From: an uncultured bacterium
Lineage (GTDB): Bacteria; Planctomycetota; UBA1135
DNA length: 64,000 bases
Reading direction: 5' to 3'
NCBI GenBank assembly: GCA_937919925.1
Contig: CALFOT010000010.1
Span: 25,756 to 89,755 of the forward strand
Shown: positions 8,593 to 16,279 of the stretch, piece after piece
How the letters are laid out: each line of letters begins with the position of its first letter
Numbering within the stretch: the stretch's first letter is position 1
Made by a program: the position numbers and the translations under genes
The notes under the pieces: model-generated
Seen by the model: the letters and a program-made list of their open reading frames with translations, nothing else
Database searches by the model: none
Told to the model about the DNA's origin: nothing

Positions 8593-9585
8593 TCAGCGAA
8601 TCACGTTGAGTAAGCAATCACGCACCTTGGCGACTGCATCGGCGAGAGTTGTGCCCTGGGCAAAAGTAGCTCCGGCCGCGCGCGCATGACCACCACCGCC
8701 AAGTTGACGCGCAACTTGATTCACATCCACGCGATGTTTACTGCGCAAACTTAATTTCACCACACCGCCAGCGCGCTCGGTCAACACCGCCACAACTTCC
8801 ACAGTGCGCACCGAACGCAGTAAATCGAGCACATCGTCAGTATCTTCCATGCTGCCGCCAAGCTCTTCCAAATGGGCTTGGCTTGCCCAAGCAATCGCGA
8901 TTTGCCCATCGGCAAAATACTCAAGGCTTTCCAGCACCGCCGCAATCCCCAGCGGCCGGCCGATTTCGGCTTGTTGAAAAACTAAATCGAAGATGCGCGC
9001 GCTATCCACTCCCTGCTCCACCATTTTTGCCGCTGCCGCCCACGCCGCTGCATTGGCATTGGAATACTTCAACCAACCGGTATCGGTCATCAGTGCGACG
9101 AAAGCCGCTTCATGGGCTTCCACCGGTAGATTTTCAACGCCTAAGGCCGCGGCGAAATCCAGTGCCAGCAAACCACTGGCCGCCGCACTGCAATCGTGTA
9201 CGCAAGCGGTCCAACCGTGATCCTCAGCCATTGGATGGTGATCCAGCACGATCCGCGGCAAACCACTCGCAAGCACAGCATCCCCCATCGCTCCCAGGCG
9301 ATCGAGTTGATTGCAATCGCACACAATCAACAAATCCGCTGGCGGCAGAGTGCCGGCAAATAAAGTCCAGGGCGTGTGCGCCTCGAGAAAACCGTAACGA
9401 TTGTCAGGAGCATTCGGCAACATCACTTCGACTTGCTTGCCGAGCTGCCGCAAGGCGTGGTAAATCACACTTTGAGCTCCAAGACAATCGCCGTCTGCAC
9501 GGAGATGACCAGACAACAAAATACGCTGACTCTTTTTAACTAGGCTGACGGCTTCCTTCACAGAGCTTATTTTATCGGCGCGCAA
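8593..9585 (-). CDS. nrnA: DHH/DHHA1 phosphoesterase (NrnA-like oligoribonuclease/pAp phosphatase)
   Basis: NrnA-type enzymes degrade short RNA oligomers and dephosphorylate pAp with a manganese centre. The 330-aa protein has GHLRADGDCLGAQ near residue 26 (motif H-x-x-x-D-G-D), VCDCNQLDR near 88, the diagnostic DHH triad in VLDHHPM near 117 and TDTGW near 167. The C-terminal DHHA1 domain ends with the substrate-binding glycine motif GGGGHARAAG. The start overlaps the 3' end of the upstream amidohydrolase gene by 19 bases, so translation is likely coupled. Substrate preference between nanoRNA and pAp cannot be read from the sequence. Confidence 0.9.
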   Translation of the reverse strand: MRADKISSVKEAVSLVKKSQRILLSGHLRADGDCLGAQSVIYHALRQLGKQVEVMLPNAPDNRYGFLEAHTPWTLFAGTLPPADLLIVCDCNQLDRLGAMGDAVLASGLPRIVLDHHPMAEDHGWTACVHDCSAAASGLLALDFAAALGVENLPVEAHEAAFVALMTDTGWLKYSNANAAAWAAAAKMVEQGVDSARIFDLVFQQAEIGRPLGIAAVLESLEYFADGQIAIAWASQAHLEELGGSMEDTDDVLDLLRSVRTVEVVAVLTERAGGVVKLSLRSKHRVDVNQVARQLGGGGHARAAGATFAQGTTLADAVAKVRDCLLNVIR

Positions 9586-10766
9586 TCATCGAGCCGTCGC
9601 GGTGGCCGCCAACCTTCACACAGAGCTTGGCAGACGCCCGCAGCACTCAGCTCAGGTGTTGCTTGATGCTGCAGCGTAAGACGCAGAACGGTGGCTCTTT
9701 TGCCTAGCGTCAACGCGCCCCAGGTGGGCTGCTGCAACACTGCCGCGCCGGTAGAGGTCAAAGCGTGCCACCACGCTTGGGCGCCGGGCTCTGGCATCAT
9801 GGCATAAGCGAGCTGCAGCTCACGAAGCGGATCCAGGCAGGAATTGGATGCACGCGAATCGCAGCCGAGTGCTGGTAGCGCAACACCCGCGGCCACAAAG
9901 GCCGGTAAGGGTCGTTCAAAATAATGATGGGTGCCGGGACAAAAGACCACCCCAACCTTGGCGTCAGCGAGCCGCTGCAATTCTGCCACGTTGAGATTAC
10001 TGCCATGCACCACCAGCGTGCCCGGCTGCAGGCCTCCAACGGCATCCAACCAATCCACTGGCGAAGCCCAACGCTGCTGTTTCAAGGAGCGTCCGCGGCT
10101 GGTGAGCAAATCTGCTAATGGCCCCGTGCCCGAGGCCAAGAGTTGCCGCTCTTCTTCGTGTTCACCAAGATGAATGGAAACCAACTGCCCAGCGGCGGCT
10201 TGAAATACGGCGGCGGCAACCTCATCGGCAATCGAAAAAGGAGCATGCAAAGCAATGGCGGCGCCGGCTTGAATGGTTGTAAGGAATTCTCCATCGAAGT
10301 CTGCTGCCGCGGGCGCGAACACTTCTTGCATAGCAAGGATATGCGGCAAAACTGCTTGGTAAGCCGTGCCGTCAGCCCCCGCTTCTGCGACATGCGTGGC
10401 CACCAAACCGCAACCAAAATGCAACAACTCCGCCAGGGAAGCCGCGGCGCTCGCTGGAGCCGACAACCGACCTTGACGCTGACGCCACGCCAACAACTGC
10501 GCCACCCAAGTGCTGAAACCAGCACCACCCCACTCTTCGCTGGGTGCATCGAAGCTTTCCAAGTGTGCATGCGCCAACACTGGCGCGGCGGTCCATAACT
10601 CACCGGGAAAGACTGTCTTCGGAATATCCGCAGGCAAACTGGCAGCGGGTGTCACCGCCACGATGCGCGCATTTTGATCGACGACCAAAGCAGTGCGCTC
10701 CTGCAGGGTTAAAGAATCCTGCAGGAGCGCGTCAGGCAAAAATGCTCGGAAACTATTTTGGCTCAA
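9567..10766 (-). CDS. Amidohydrolase-superfamily deaminase (MtaD/TrzN/MqnX-like)
   Basis: A 399-aa metal-dependent hydrolase of the cytosine/adenosine-deaminase-like branch. The metal ligands visible are H-x-H in VLAHAHLESFD near residue 66, a histidine in VSIHLGEHEEE, and the catalytic aspartate in ALGCDSRASNS near 305. The family order (N-terminal beta sandwich, barrel, C-terminal sandwich) is kept. Relatives deaminate aminofutalosine, thioadenosine or triazines; aminofutalosine deaminase of menaquinone synthesis is one possibility, but no other mqn gene is nearby. Upstream it overlaps the giant lipoprotein gene by 4 bases (ATGA), and downstream it overlaps the DHH gene by 19 bases, an unusual enzyme-surface protein coupling. 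Confidence 0.82.
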   Translation of the reverse strand: MSQNSFRAFLPDALLQDSLTLQERTALVVDQNARIVAVTPAASLPADIPKTVFPGELWTAAPVLAHAHLESFDAPSEEWGGAGFSTWVAQLLAWRQRQGRLSAPASAAASLAELLHFGCGLVATHVAEAGADGTAYQAVLPHILAMQEVFAPAAADFDGEFLTTIQAGAAIALHAPFSIADEVAAAVFQAAAGQLVSIHLGEHEEERQLLASGTGPLADLLTSRGRSLKQQRWASPVDWLDAVGGLQPGTLVVHGSNLNVAELQRLADAKVGVVFCPGTHHYFERPLPAFVAAGVALPALGCDSRASNSCLDPLRELQLAYAMMPEPGAQAWWHALTSTGAAVLQQPTWGALTLGKRATVLRLTLQHQATPELSAAGVCQALCEGWRPPRRLDDCAPIK

Positions 10767-13700
10767 TCGCCCGAGTAAGCGAAGCTGAGGTCAGTGACGC
10801 GGAAGTAAGCGCCGGCGCCGGTGCCAATCAGCGCCGCGATTTTGTCTTGGTCAAAAACCAAGGTGTAACGCAAAGCACGCACCACCGTGCCGTTGAGGTT
10901 GGTAATGCCACCAACGACACCGTTGAAACCCGGGATCACCCAATCCGATTGATTAATCAAAGTTGGATTGGCCAAAGCCGATTGCCCGGCAGCCATCCAG
11001 GCCGCTTGAAAGGCGATCCAAATGGGTGTGGTATCAGGATCGGTTGGGGAAGCATTGTTATAGGTACCCGTGTTCACCGTGACGCCGTTCGGAGACCACT
11101 GGTAGTGGATGGTCCAATCGGAAAACAGCAGTTCCTGCACATCCGAAGCTGGCTCATACCAGCGGCTACGCACACCGCTCGCGTTGCCGTTAAAAGTGGT
11201 GCCATCACCTGCAACCACATCACCGCCGCTAAAGGCCACAGCAATCGTTGAAATATTGGCTTGGCCTACAGAACCGATTGGCCCAAGCTCCACCGCGCCA
11301 TCGGGGCTGATACGGTCTTGCAAGAAGGCAAGGCTTTCCAAGCCAGTGGCGGTTTCCACCCTCACCAAACCGCTGCCACCCGCGCCACCATTGTTGCCTG
11401 CAGCTCCAATACCGCCGCGTCCACCCGTAACAGAAATGGAATCCATGTCGGCCTGCAAAACGGAGCCGACTTGGATCAGCAACGCGCCGCCAGAGCCACC
11501 GCCGCCACCAGCATCTCCTGGAGGGCCATATTCAATCGCATTGGTGTCGACGAATGGAATCGTCAGCATGAAAGCACTATCGCCACCATTACCGCCATTG
11601 GCCAGAATCGATCCACCCACAGTCAGACGAGATCCAACATGGATCTGAGCAGCACCACCACCCGATCCGCCACCCGCGCCAGGGCAGTTGCGGTAAGTGC
11701 CAACTTGTCCAGGCGAAGAACCATAGCGATTAAAAATGGAGCCATGCACAGAAACGCCTGCACCCCCGCCACCCGAACCACCAAGCAACAAATTGCTCTC
11801 TGGATTCGCCGTTTGGATACCACCGGGCAAGGAATAGTTACCGCCGTCCGCATCAGCAATGAGACCGCCTGCAGCAGCATCCCATTTGAAGTAATTGCCA
11901 CCAAGACCATCCCCGTTGAATTCGCGAACGTTATCGCCCCCGTCTAAATCAATCAGAGGTACCGGCAAAGCAGCGCCTAGTGGGTCGGTTGCAGTGGCAT
12001 CGTAGTAGCCACCGATGCTGCCATCGAGCCAGTAACCACCGCCACCGCCACCACGGGCACGGTGAATGACATTGTTGCTGTAAGTAATCGCAGTGCCACC
12101 TGAAAAAGCAGTGGGGTGCGTGAGCACTGGAACGCCGCCAGTAAAGGCTGGGTTCGGCATGTTGCCACTGTGCGGTGGCCAGGCCCATGATCCCATTCCA
12201 GAACCACCTTGGAAATCTGCGAGCAGTTGGCCTGGAGCACTTAACGGTGAACCTGCTGCACTGACACCACCAATGCGCCCGCCGTTACTACCGTTGTAGT
12301 TGTCTCCGGACATGGATGTTTTGAAACGGGTGATGTCTGGAGTGCTCCCAGTAAAACCCTGTTGCCAATGTGTCTTCAGAGCGTTGAGATATCCGTTCGC
12401 GTTAAAAAAGATACTGTTGTGATACCAAGCGCGGCCGCCACGGCCGCCATCACCACCAGACAAATCGCCAACGCCACCATCGCCACCTAAGGCCGCATCT
12501 TCATTGCCACTGAAATTCACACCTTTGCCGAGATCCGATTCAAAGAAATCTCCAAACCCGTTACTGCCAGAATCCTGTTCGGTGCTGTGAAAATACTTGC
12601 CGTTTTCATTGACCGGTGCATCCGCACCAGAGACATCCACAACCCCTGCAACTTGCATGCTGCCCTGCACCACCAAACGCAGTGGGTTGCTGCCCGTTGC
12701 TTCGATACGTGATGCCAAATTGATTGTGACCTCCGAGAATGGAAACAAACCATCGGTAAGCGTGACATCTTCGCCAAGTAATTCAGAGTGCACCACCGCG
12801 GAATCGGTATCCAACACGGTGATTCCATCCAGAGAATCAAAGACGCCCAGCGCACCGGAGCCACCACCTTTATGCAGCCCAGTGGTAGCGTTCAAGCCAC
12901 TGTCCAAAGTTCCTGGGGCAGCGGAAGTGGCCCACAAACCAGCGGTACTGCCGTTGTCATCTTCCTTACCCTTGTCGTTAAACGTTTCCGTGAGGACACC
13001 AGAAACAGTAGGCAAGTCCGGCAACAATGCCGTCTTGATGCCTGGATTCACTAGCAGATTGCCGGCCAAATCGGAAATTTGCTGCGACAGGAAAACGCGC
13101 ACCACGCGTGCTCCAGAGTTGGAACTCGGCCACGGCACCAGCGGCGTGAAGGTAACGGTGGTGCGCAAGGTATCGCGGTTTGCGACCGCAGTGAAAAACC
13201 CCGGAATAGGAATCGCACCAGCAGTCGTATCAAACGTTTCAACCGTAATCAGCAAACTCGCGCCGGTATCTGGGTTCGCCAAAGGTAGAGTGGACATGAT
13301 GTCATCGAAGACCATTTCGATACCAAAATCCCGCGTGGTTGGCGCAGTAATATTATCCGGTGAAATCGAAATCATACTCGGCGGGCCGGGGATGAAATCG
13401 ACGACGTTTACAATCGTGACGTCGCCGGTGAGGAACGATTGGTTCACGCGCCCAGAAAGGGAGCGAACTGCGTTCGGACCACTGCCATCAAAAATGCGAA
13501 TCTGATAAACCGCTCCATTGAGGAAACCAAATTGCAGACCCGAAGAAGTCTCGAGTAGCGTTGGGCGGAAAATAACGTTGTTGCCGTTGACCAGGAAACT
13601 TCCTGTAGGTGAAGCCCCATTGGCCAGGTTTACAATCGAAATGGATGAGAAGTTAACCGAAGTGGGATCAACCGCATCATTGAAAGTAAACGAGAGATCC

Positions 13701-13870
13701 TTGTTGGCCGGATGTGAGTTCAACGCGAACGTTGCACCATTGCAGCCAAGCGAACAAACCGAGATGCCAAAGGCTTCCACCTTGGCGCCAGCAGAGGATG
13801 AGGAGCCGCAAGCGCCCAGCACGAGTAACATGCAGGCAGCGGCAAGGGATTTGCTTGTAGGGAGAAGCAT
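10763..13870 (-). CDS. Giant glycine-rich Ig-like surface lipoprotein (paralogue of 21030-24608)
   Basis: A 1035-aa predicted lipoprotein of unknown function. The start at 13870 gives a clean signal with lipobox LVLGAC and cysteine 21; an open frame upstream to 13999 was not used because it would bury this signal. Residues about 30-130 resemble an SbsA-type Ig-like domain (LSFTFNDAVDPTSV). A strand-rich segment follows with ASRIEATGSNPLRLVVQG and VDVSGADAP. Residues about 450-840 are rich in glycine, with GGGGGG runs alternating with short hydrophobic strands such as ALLIQVGS, a pattern expected of a stacked beta-helix. The end, LRYTLVF to FAYSGD, resembles the C-terminus of the three other giant lipoproteins. 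It overlaps the amidohydrolase by 4 bases. Confidence 0.85.
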   Translation of the reverse strand: MLLPTSKSLAAACMLLVLGACGSSSSAGAKVEAFGISVCSLGCNGATFALNSHPANKDLSFTFNDAVDPTSVNFSSISIVNLANGASPTGSFLVNGNNVIFRPTLLETSSGLQFGFLNGAVYQIRIFDGSGPNAVRSLSGRVNQSFLTGDVTIVNVVDFIPGPPSMISISPDNITAPTTRDFGIEMVFDDIMSTLPLANPDTGASLLITVETFDTTAGAIPIPGFFTAVANRDTLRTTVTFTPLVPWPSSNSGARVVRVFLSQQISDLAGNLLVNPGIKTALLPDLPTVSGVLTETFNDKGKEDDNGSTAGLWATSAAPGTLDSGLNATTGLHKGGGSGALGVFDSLDGITVLDTDSAVVHSELLGEDVTLTDGLFPFSEVTINLASRIEATGSNPLRLVVQGSMQVAGVVDVSGADAPVNENGKYFHSTEQDSGSNGFGDFFESDLGKGVNFSGNEDAALGGDGGVGDLSGGDGGRGGRAWYHNSIFFNANGYLNALKTHWQQGFTGSTPDITRFKTSMSGDNYNGSNGGRIGGVSAAGSPLSAPGQLLADFQGGSGMGSWAWPPHSGNMPNPAFTGGVPVLTHPTAFSGGTAITYSNNVIHRARGGGGGGYWLDGSIGGYYDATATDPLGAALPVPLIDLDGGDNVREFNGDGLGGNYFKWDAAAGGLIADADGGNYSLPGGIQTANPESNLLLGGSGGGGAGVSVHGSIFNRYGSSPGQVGTYRNCPGAGGGSGGGAAQIHVGSRLTVGGSILANGGNGGDSAFMLTIPFVDTNAIEYGPPGDAGGGGGSGGALLIQVGSVLQADMDSISVTGGRGGIGAAGNNGGAGGSGLVRVETATGLESLAFLQDRISPDGAVELGPIGSVGQANISTIAVAFSGGDVVAGDGTTFNGNASGVRSRWYEPASDVQELLFSDWTIHYQWSPNGVTVNTGTYNNASPTDPDTTPIWIAFQAAWMAAGQSALANPTLINQSDWVIPGFNGVVGGITNLNGTVVRALRYTLVFDQDKIAALIGTGAGAYFRVTDLSFAYSGD

Positions 13871-13900
13871 CTTCAAAGGGACCTTAGTAGGACAAACCGC

Positions 13901-13931
13901 AAAGCCACGCTGACAAACGTCAGCGTGGTTT
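13901..13931. promoter_or_regulatory. Strong inverted repeat between two divergent lipoprotein genes
   Basis: The arms GCCACGCTGAC and GTCAGCGTGGT flank a 4-base AAAC loop. The core of 10 base pairs is perfect and extends to about 13 with G-T and A-T pairs. It lies about 30 bases from both divergent starts (13870 minus, 13964 plus). There is no T-tract on either side, so it looks more like an operator or a 5' UTR hairpin than a terminator. Confidence 0.6.
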
Positions 13932-13963
13932 CTCGGGGTAGCAAGTTTAGCAAAGTAAACACC

Positions 13964-14923
13964 ATGGGCACACAGACTTACGCACGAGCACACAGACACT
14001 CGCTAGGGACTCCATTTCTATTGCAATTAGCATGCCGCCATGGCCTTATTGCGGCCGCGACATGGTTGCTGCTGTTCACCGCAGCATGCTCCAGCAATTC
14101 CGACGGAAGTCCTTTCATTCCAGAGGCTTCGCGTGCTTTGGCCGCCTCTTTTGCAAGCCCGGAAGCGGCCATCGCCGAGCTCCAGGTGCGAGCCCGCACA
14201 GTTGCCGTGCGACTCCACACGGATGCGCTGGTGGCAGAGCTTCCCAGACTCGAGGACGAGCTGCTGGTCAATGTGAGGGCTCTGGCGGCCCTACCAGACG
14301 CCGCAGCGCTCCCTTGGTTGCCTTGGATTGAAGCAACTTGGCGCATTCTGCCCAATCTCGCCGAACAGTACATGCTCTGTGCTGAGGAGCTGCTCCACGG
14401 CGAAGCGGCGCTGCAACTGATTCGAACCGTGGACCTACGAGAAATGCCCATGCGCGTCCGTCTGGTGGCGCACCGCATGTTATGGGAGCTCGATCCCAAT
14501 GAAGCTCTGGCGCGGGGCAACGTTTTATTGTTTCGCGAACGGCCACGCGCAGACGACCGTATGCGACCACTTTATGTCGAAGAATTGTTGGTTGCTGCAA
14601 CCCACCCACTGGCACTCGAATTATTACTCAACGTTGCGACCTCGGATGCAATGGAGCCACGCGCGCGCACTCTTGCCATTCGCGCGCTGGGCAATGGCAC
14701 GTCCTTCGAGGCGCCCGCCATTTTGGAAAGTTTATTTGACACCGAGTCCACCAATTTTCTCGTGCGCAAAGAAGCACTGATGTCTATTTTGAAACTGGAC
14801 CCGCCACGCGCGCACCATATGTTGATGGATCGCTTACCAGGACGTGAACATGACCCCGGGCTGTGGGAGTTCATGGTGACTTTGCGCAAGCAAGAGGGGC
14901 TGCCGTTGCCGTCAGAAAATTAA
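13964..14923 (+). CDS. Alpha-helical-repeat (HEAT-like) lipoprotein, unknown function
   Basis: A 319-aa predicted lipoprotein with lipobox LLFTAAC, cysteine 42; the 20-odd-residue basic leader before the hydrophobic core is long, so an internal start is possible. The mature part is almost entirely alpha-helical. Repeating units with the ALAALPDAAALPWL and ARTLAIRALGNGTSFEAP character suggest HEAT-like repeats, but no exact family is recognised. The stop is separated by a single base from the tatD start, so the two form an operon. It is divergent from the giant lipoprotein at 10763-13870, sharing the palindrome at 13901-13931. A protein-protein scaffold role in the periplasm is only an inference. 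Confidence 0.78.
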   Translation: MGTQTYARAHRHSLGTPFLLQLACRHGLIAAATWLLLFTAACSSNSDGSPFIPEASRALAASFASPEAAIAELQVRARTVAVRLHTDALVAELPRLEDELLVNVRALAALPDAAALPWLPWIEATWRILPNLAEQYMLCAEELLHGEAALQLIRTVDLREMPMRVRLVAHRMLWELDPNEALARGNVLLFRERPRADDRMRPLYVEELLVAATHPLALELLLNVATSDAMEPRARTLAIRALGNGTSFEAPAILESLFDTESTNFLVRKEALMSILKLDPPRAHHMLMDRLPGREHDPGLWEFMVTLRKQEGLPLPSEN

Positions 14924-14924
14924 G

Positions 14925-15710
14925 ATGCGTATCATCGACACCCATTGCCACCTTGTTTGGCGAGAAGAGGAGAATCCACCCGGACCCCAATTGCAACGCG
15001 CGCGTGCGGCTGGCGTCGAACGCTTCATTTGCGTGGCTACCGATCTCGAAAGTGCCACACGGTGTCGCGCCCTCGCCGCACTAGAAGCGGATGTGTTCGC
15101 AACCGTGGGGATTCACCCTAATGACGTCGGCAACGCAGCTGCATTGGAAGTGCAGCTACGCGAGCTGGAAATCATGCTCAAGGAGCCAGACTGGGTTGCC
15201 ATTGGTGAAACTGGTTTGGATTTCTTTCGCGAGTGGTCTGCGCCGCAACAGCAAATACATGCCTTGGAGCACCACCTACAGTTAGCCAGCGAGCATCAAC
15301 TTCCGGTAATCCTGCATTGTCGGCAGGCGATTGACAGTCTCTTGCCGGTACTCGAAAATTTTGACGGCAAGTTGTCAGGCGTGATGCACTGTTACTCGGA
15401 AGGTCCGGCCGCGATTGAGCGGTTAGTAGAACTTGGCATGCATATCAGTTTTGCCGGCAACCTCACTTTTCCAAAATCCGATCACTTGCGCGCTGCTGCT
15501 GCCATCGTGCCGCAAGAACGCTTGTTGGTAGAAACTGATGCACCGTTTTTAGCCCCACAAGCGCAACGCGGCCAACGCAATGAATCCGCGTTTATCGCCT
15601 TCACCTTGCAGGCTCTGGCGGAGTTGCGCCAAGTGGATGCAGAAGCACTTGCTTTGACCACCTCGGAAAATGCGGCGCGCTTATTTGCACTGGACTGGCC
15701 GCAGCTTTAG
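14925..15710 (+). CDS. tatD: TatD-family metal-dependent hydrolase/DNase
   Basis: TatD family enzymes are metal-dependent nucleases (3'-5' exonuclease on DNA; some act on D-aminoacyl-tRNA). The 261-aa sequence has the metal motif IDTHCHL at residue 4, VGIHPNDV near 66, IGETGLDFF near 90, VILHCRQA near 128, VMHCYSEG near 155 and the final VETDAPFLAP near 202. All ligands of the binuclear site are present and the length is typical. It follows the HEAT-like lipoprotein after 1 base. Its last 4 bases overlap the stop region of the convergent pseudopilin gene. Confidence 0.94.
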   Translation: MRIIDTHCHLVWREEENPPGPQLQRARAAGVERFICVATDLESATRCRALAALEADVFATVGIHPNDVGNAAALEVQLRELEIMLKEPDWVAIGETGLDFFREWSAPQQQIHALEHHLQLASEHQLPVILHCRQAIDSLLPVLENFDGKLSGVMHCYSEGPAAIERLVELGMHISFAGNLTFPKSDHLRAAAAIVPQERLLVETDAPFLAPQAQRGQRNESAFIAFTLQALAELRQVDAEALALTTSENAARLFALDWPQL

Positions 15711-16279
15711 TCCATCAGCGCACTTAAATCCTCGGGGGCAGGCGCCAAAGTGCCTGGCGTATCATTCCATGAAGCATGCACCGAGCTCACCGAAAGAAGG
15801 CTAGTGGAGAAATCAATCCAGTAGGTTTCACTGCCTGAGTACCCGCGTAGATTGGGCCACGCCCAACAACCAACAGCCTTACCTTGGCCGTCGGTACCAA
15901 CCAGAAAACGATAACCGCCACGGTGGGCAATGCTCAGCCCGTCAAAAATCAGTGGAGGCGTGAGTGACATGCCGGGCGTGCGCGCATGGTTACGCTGCTC
16001 CGGAGGGATTGGAATCGATTGTGCCAAGCGGCGCAAATCCACATAAACGCCCATTTCGCGCTGCCAGACTTGCTGGGCAGAAGAAATCATCCGCAGGTAA
16101 GCGCGGGCGTGCACGCCGTTCTCAACTTGGCGCGCTTGCAAAGCGAGCGGCAACAGCCACATCGACAGGCCCGTGAGTATCACCAAAAAAACCAGCAACT
16201 CGCCAAGCACGAAACCGGGGGCGCGGCGAACCACGCTCCCGGTTGGAATGGCTTTGGCAAATGCTATCCAATTAGTCAT
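15707..16279 (-). CDS. Type II secretion/type IV pilin-like pseudopilin
   Basis: A 190-aa protein with a class III prepilin signal. A 20-odd-residue leader ends in G, followed by FVLGELL, so cleavage after the glycine leaves F1 and the conserved glutamate E5. A hydrophobic helix (LVFLVILTGLSMWLLPL) follows, and the rest is a small globular domain with no recognised family beyond the pilin N-terminus. The ATG at 16279 overlaps the stop codon of the upstream EF-G-like gene, an odd pairing. The processing enzyme is present about 3 kb away (19068-20063). It probably belongs to a secretion pseudopilus or pilus; the other parts are not here, apart from a possible GspC-like protein at 34275. Confidence 0.8.
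   Translation of the reverse strand: MTNWIAFAKAIPTGSVVRRAPGFVLGELLVFLVILTGLSMWLLPLALQARQVENGVHARAYLRMISSAQQVWQREMGVYVDLRRLAQSIPIPPEQRNHARTPGMSLTPPLIFDGLSIAHRGGYRFLVGTDGQGKAVGCWAWPNLRGYSGSETYWIDFSTSLLSVSSVHASWNDTPGTLAPAPEDLSALMD

Noticed and set aside
11109..13505. Several long plus-strand open frames (up to 302 codons)
   Set aside because: They are antisense to the glycine-rich lipoprotein; the biased codon content keeps opposite frames open.
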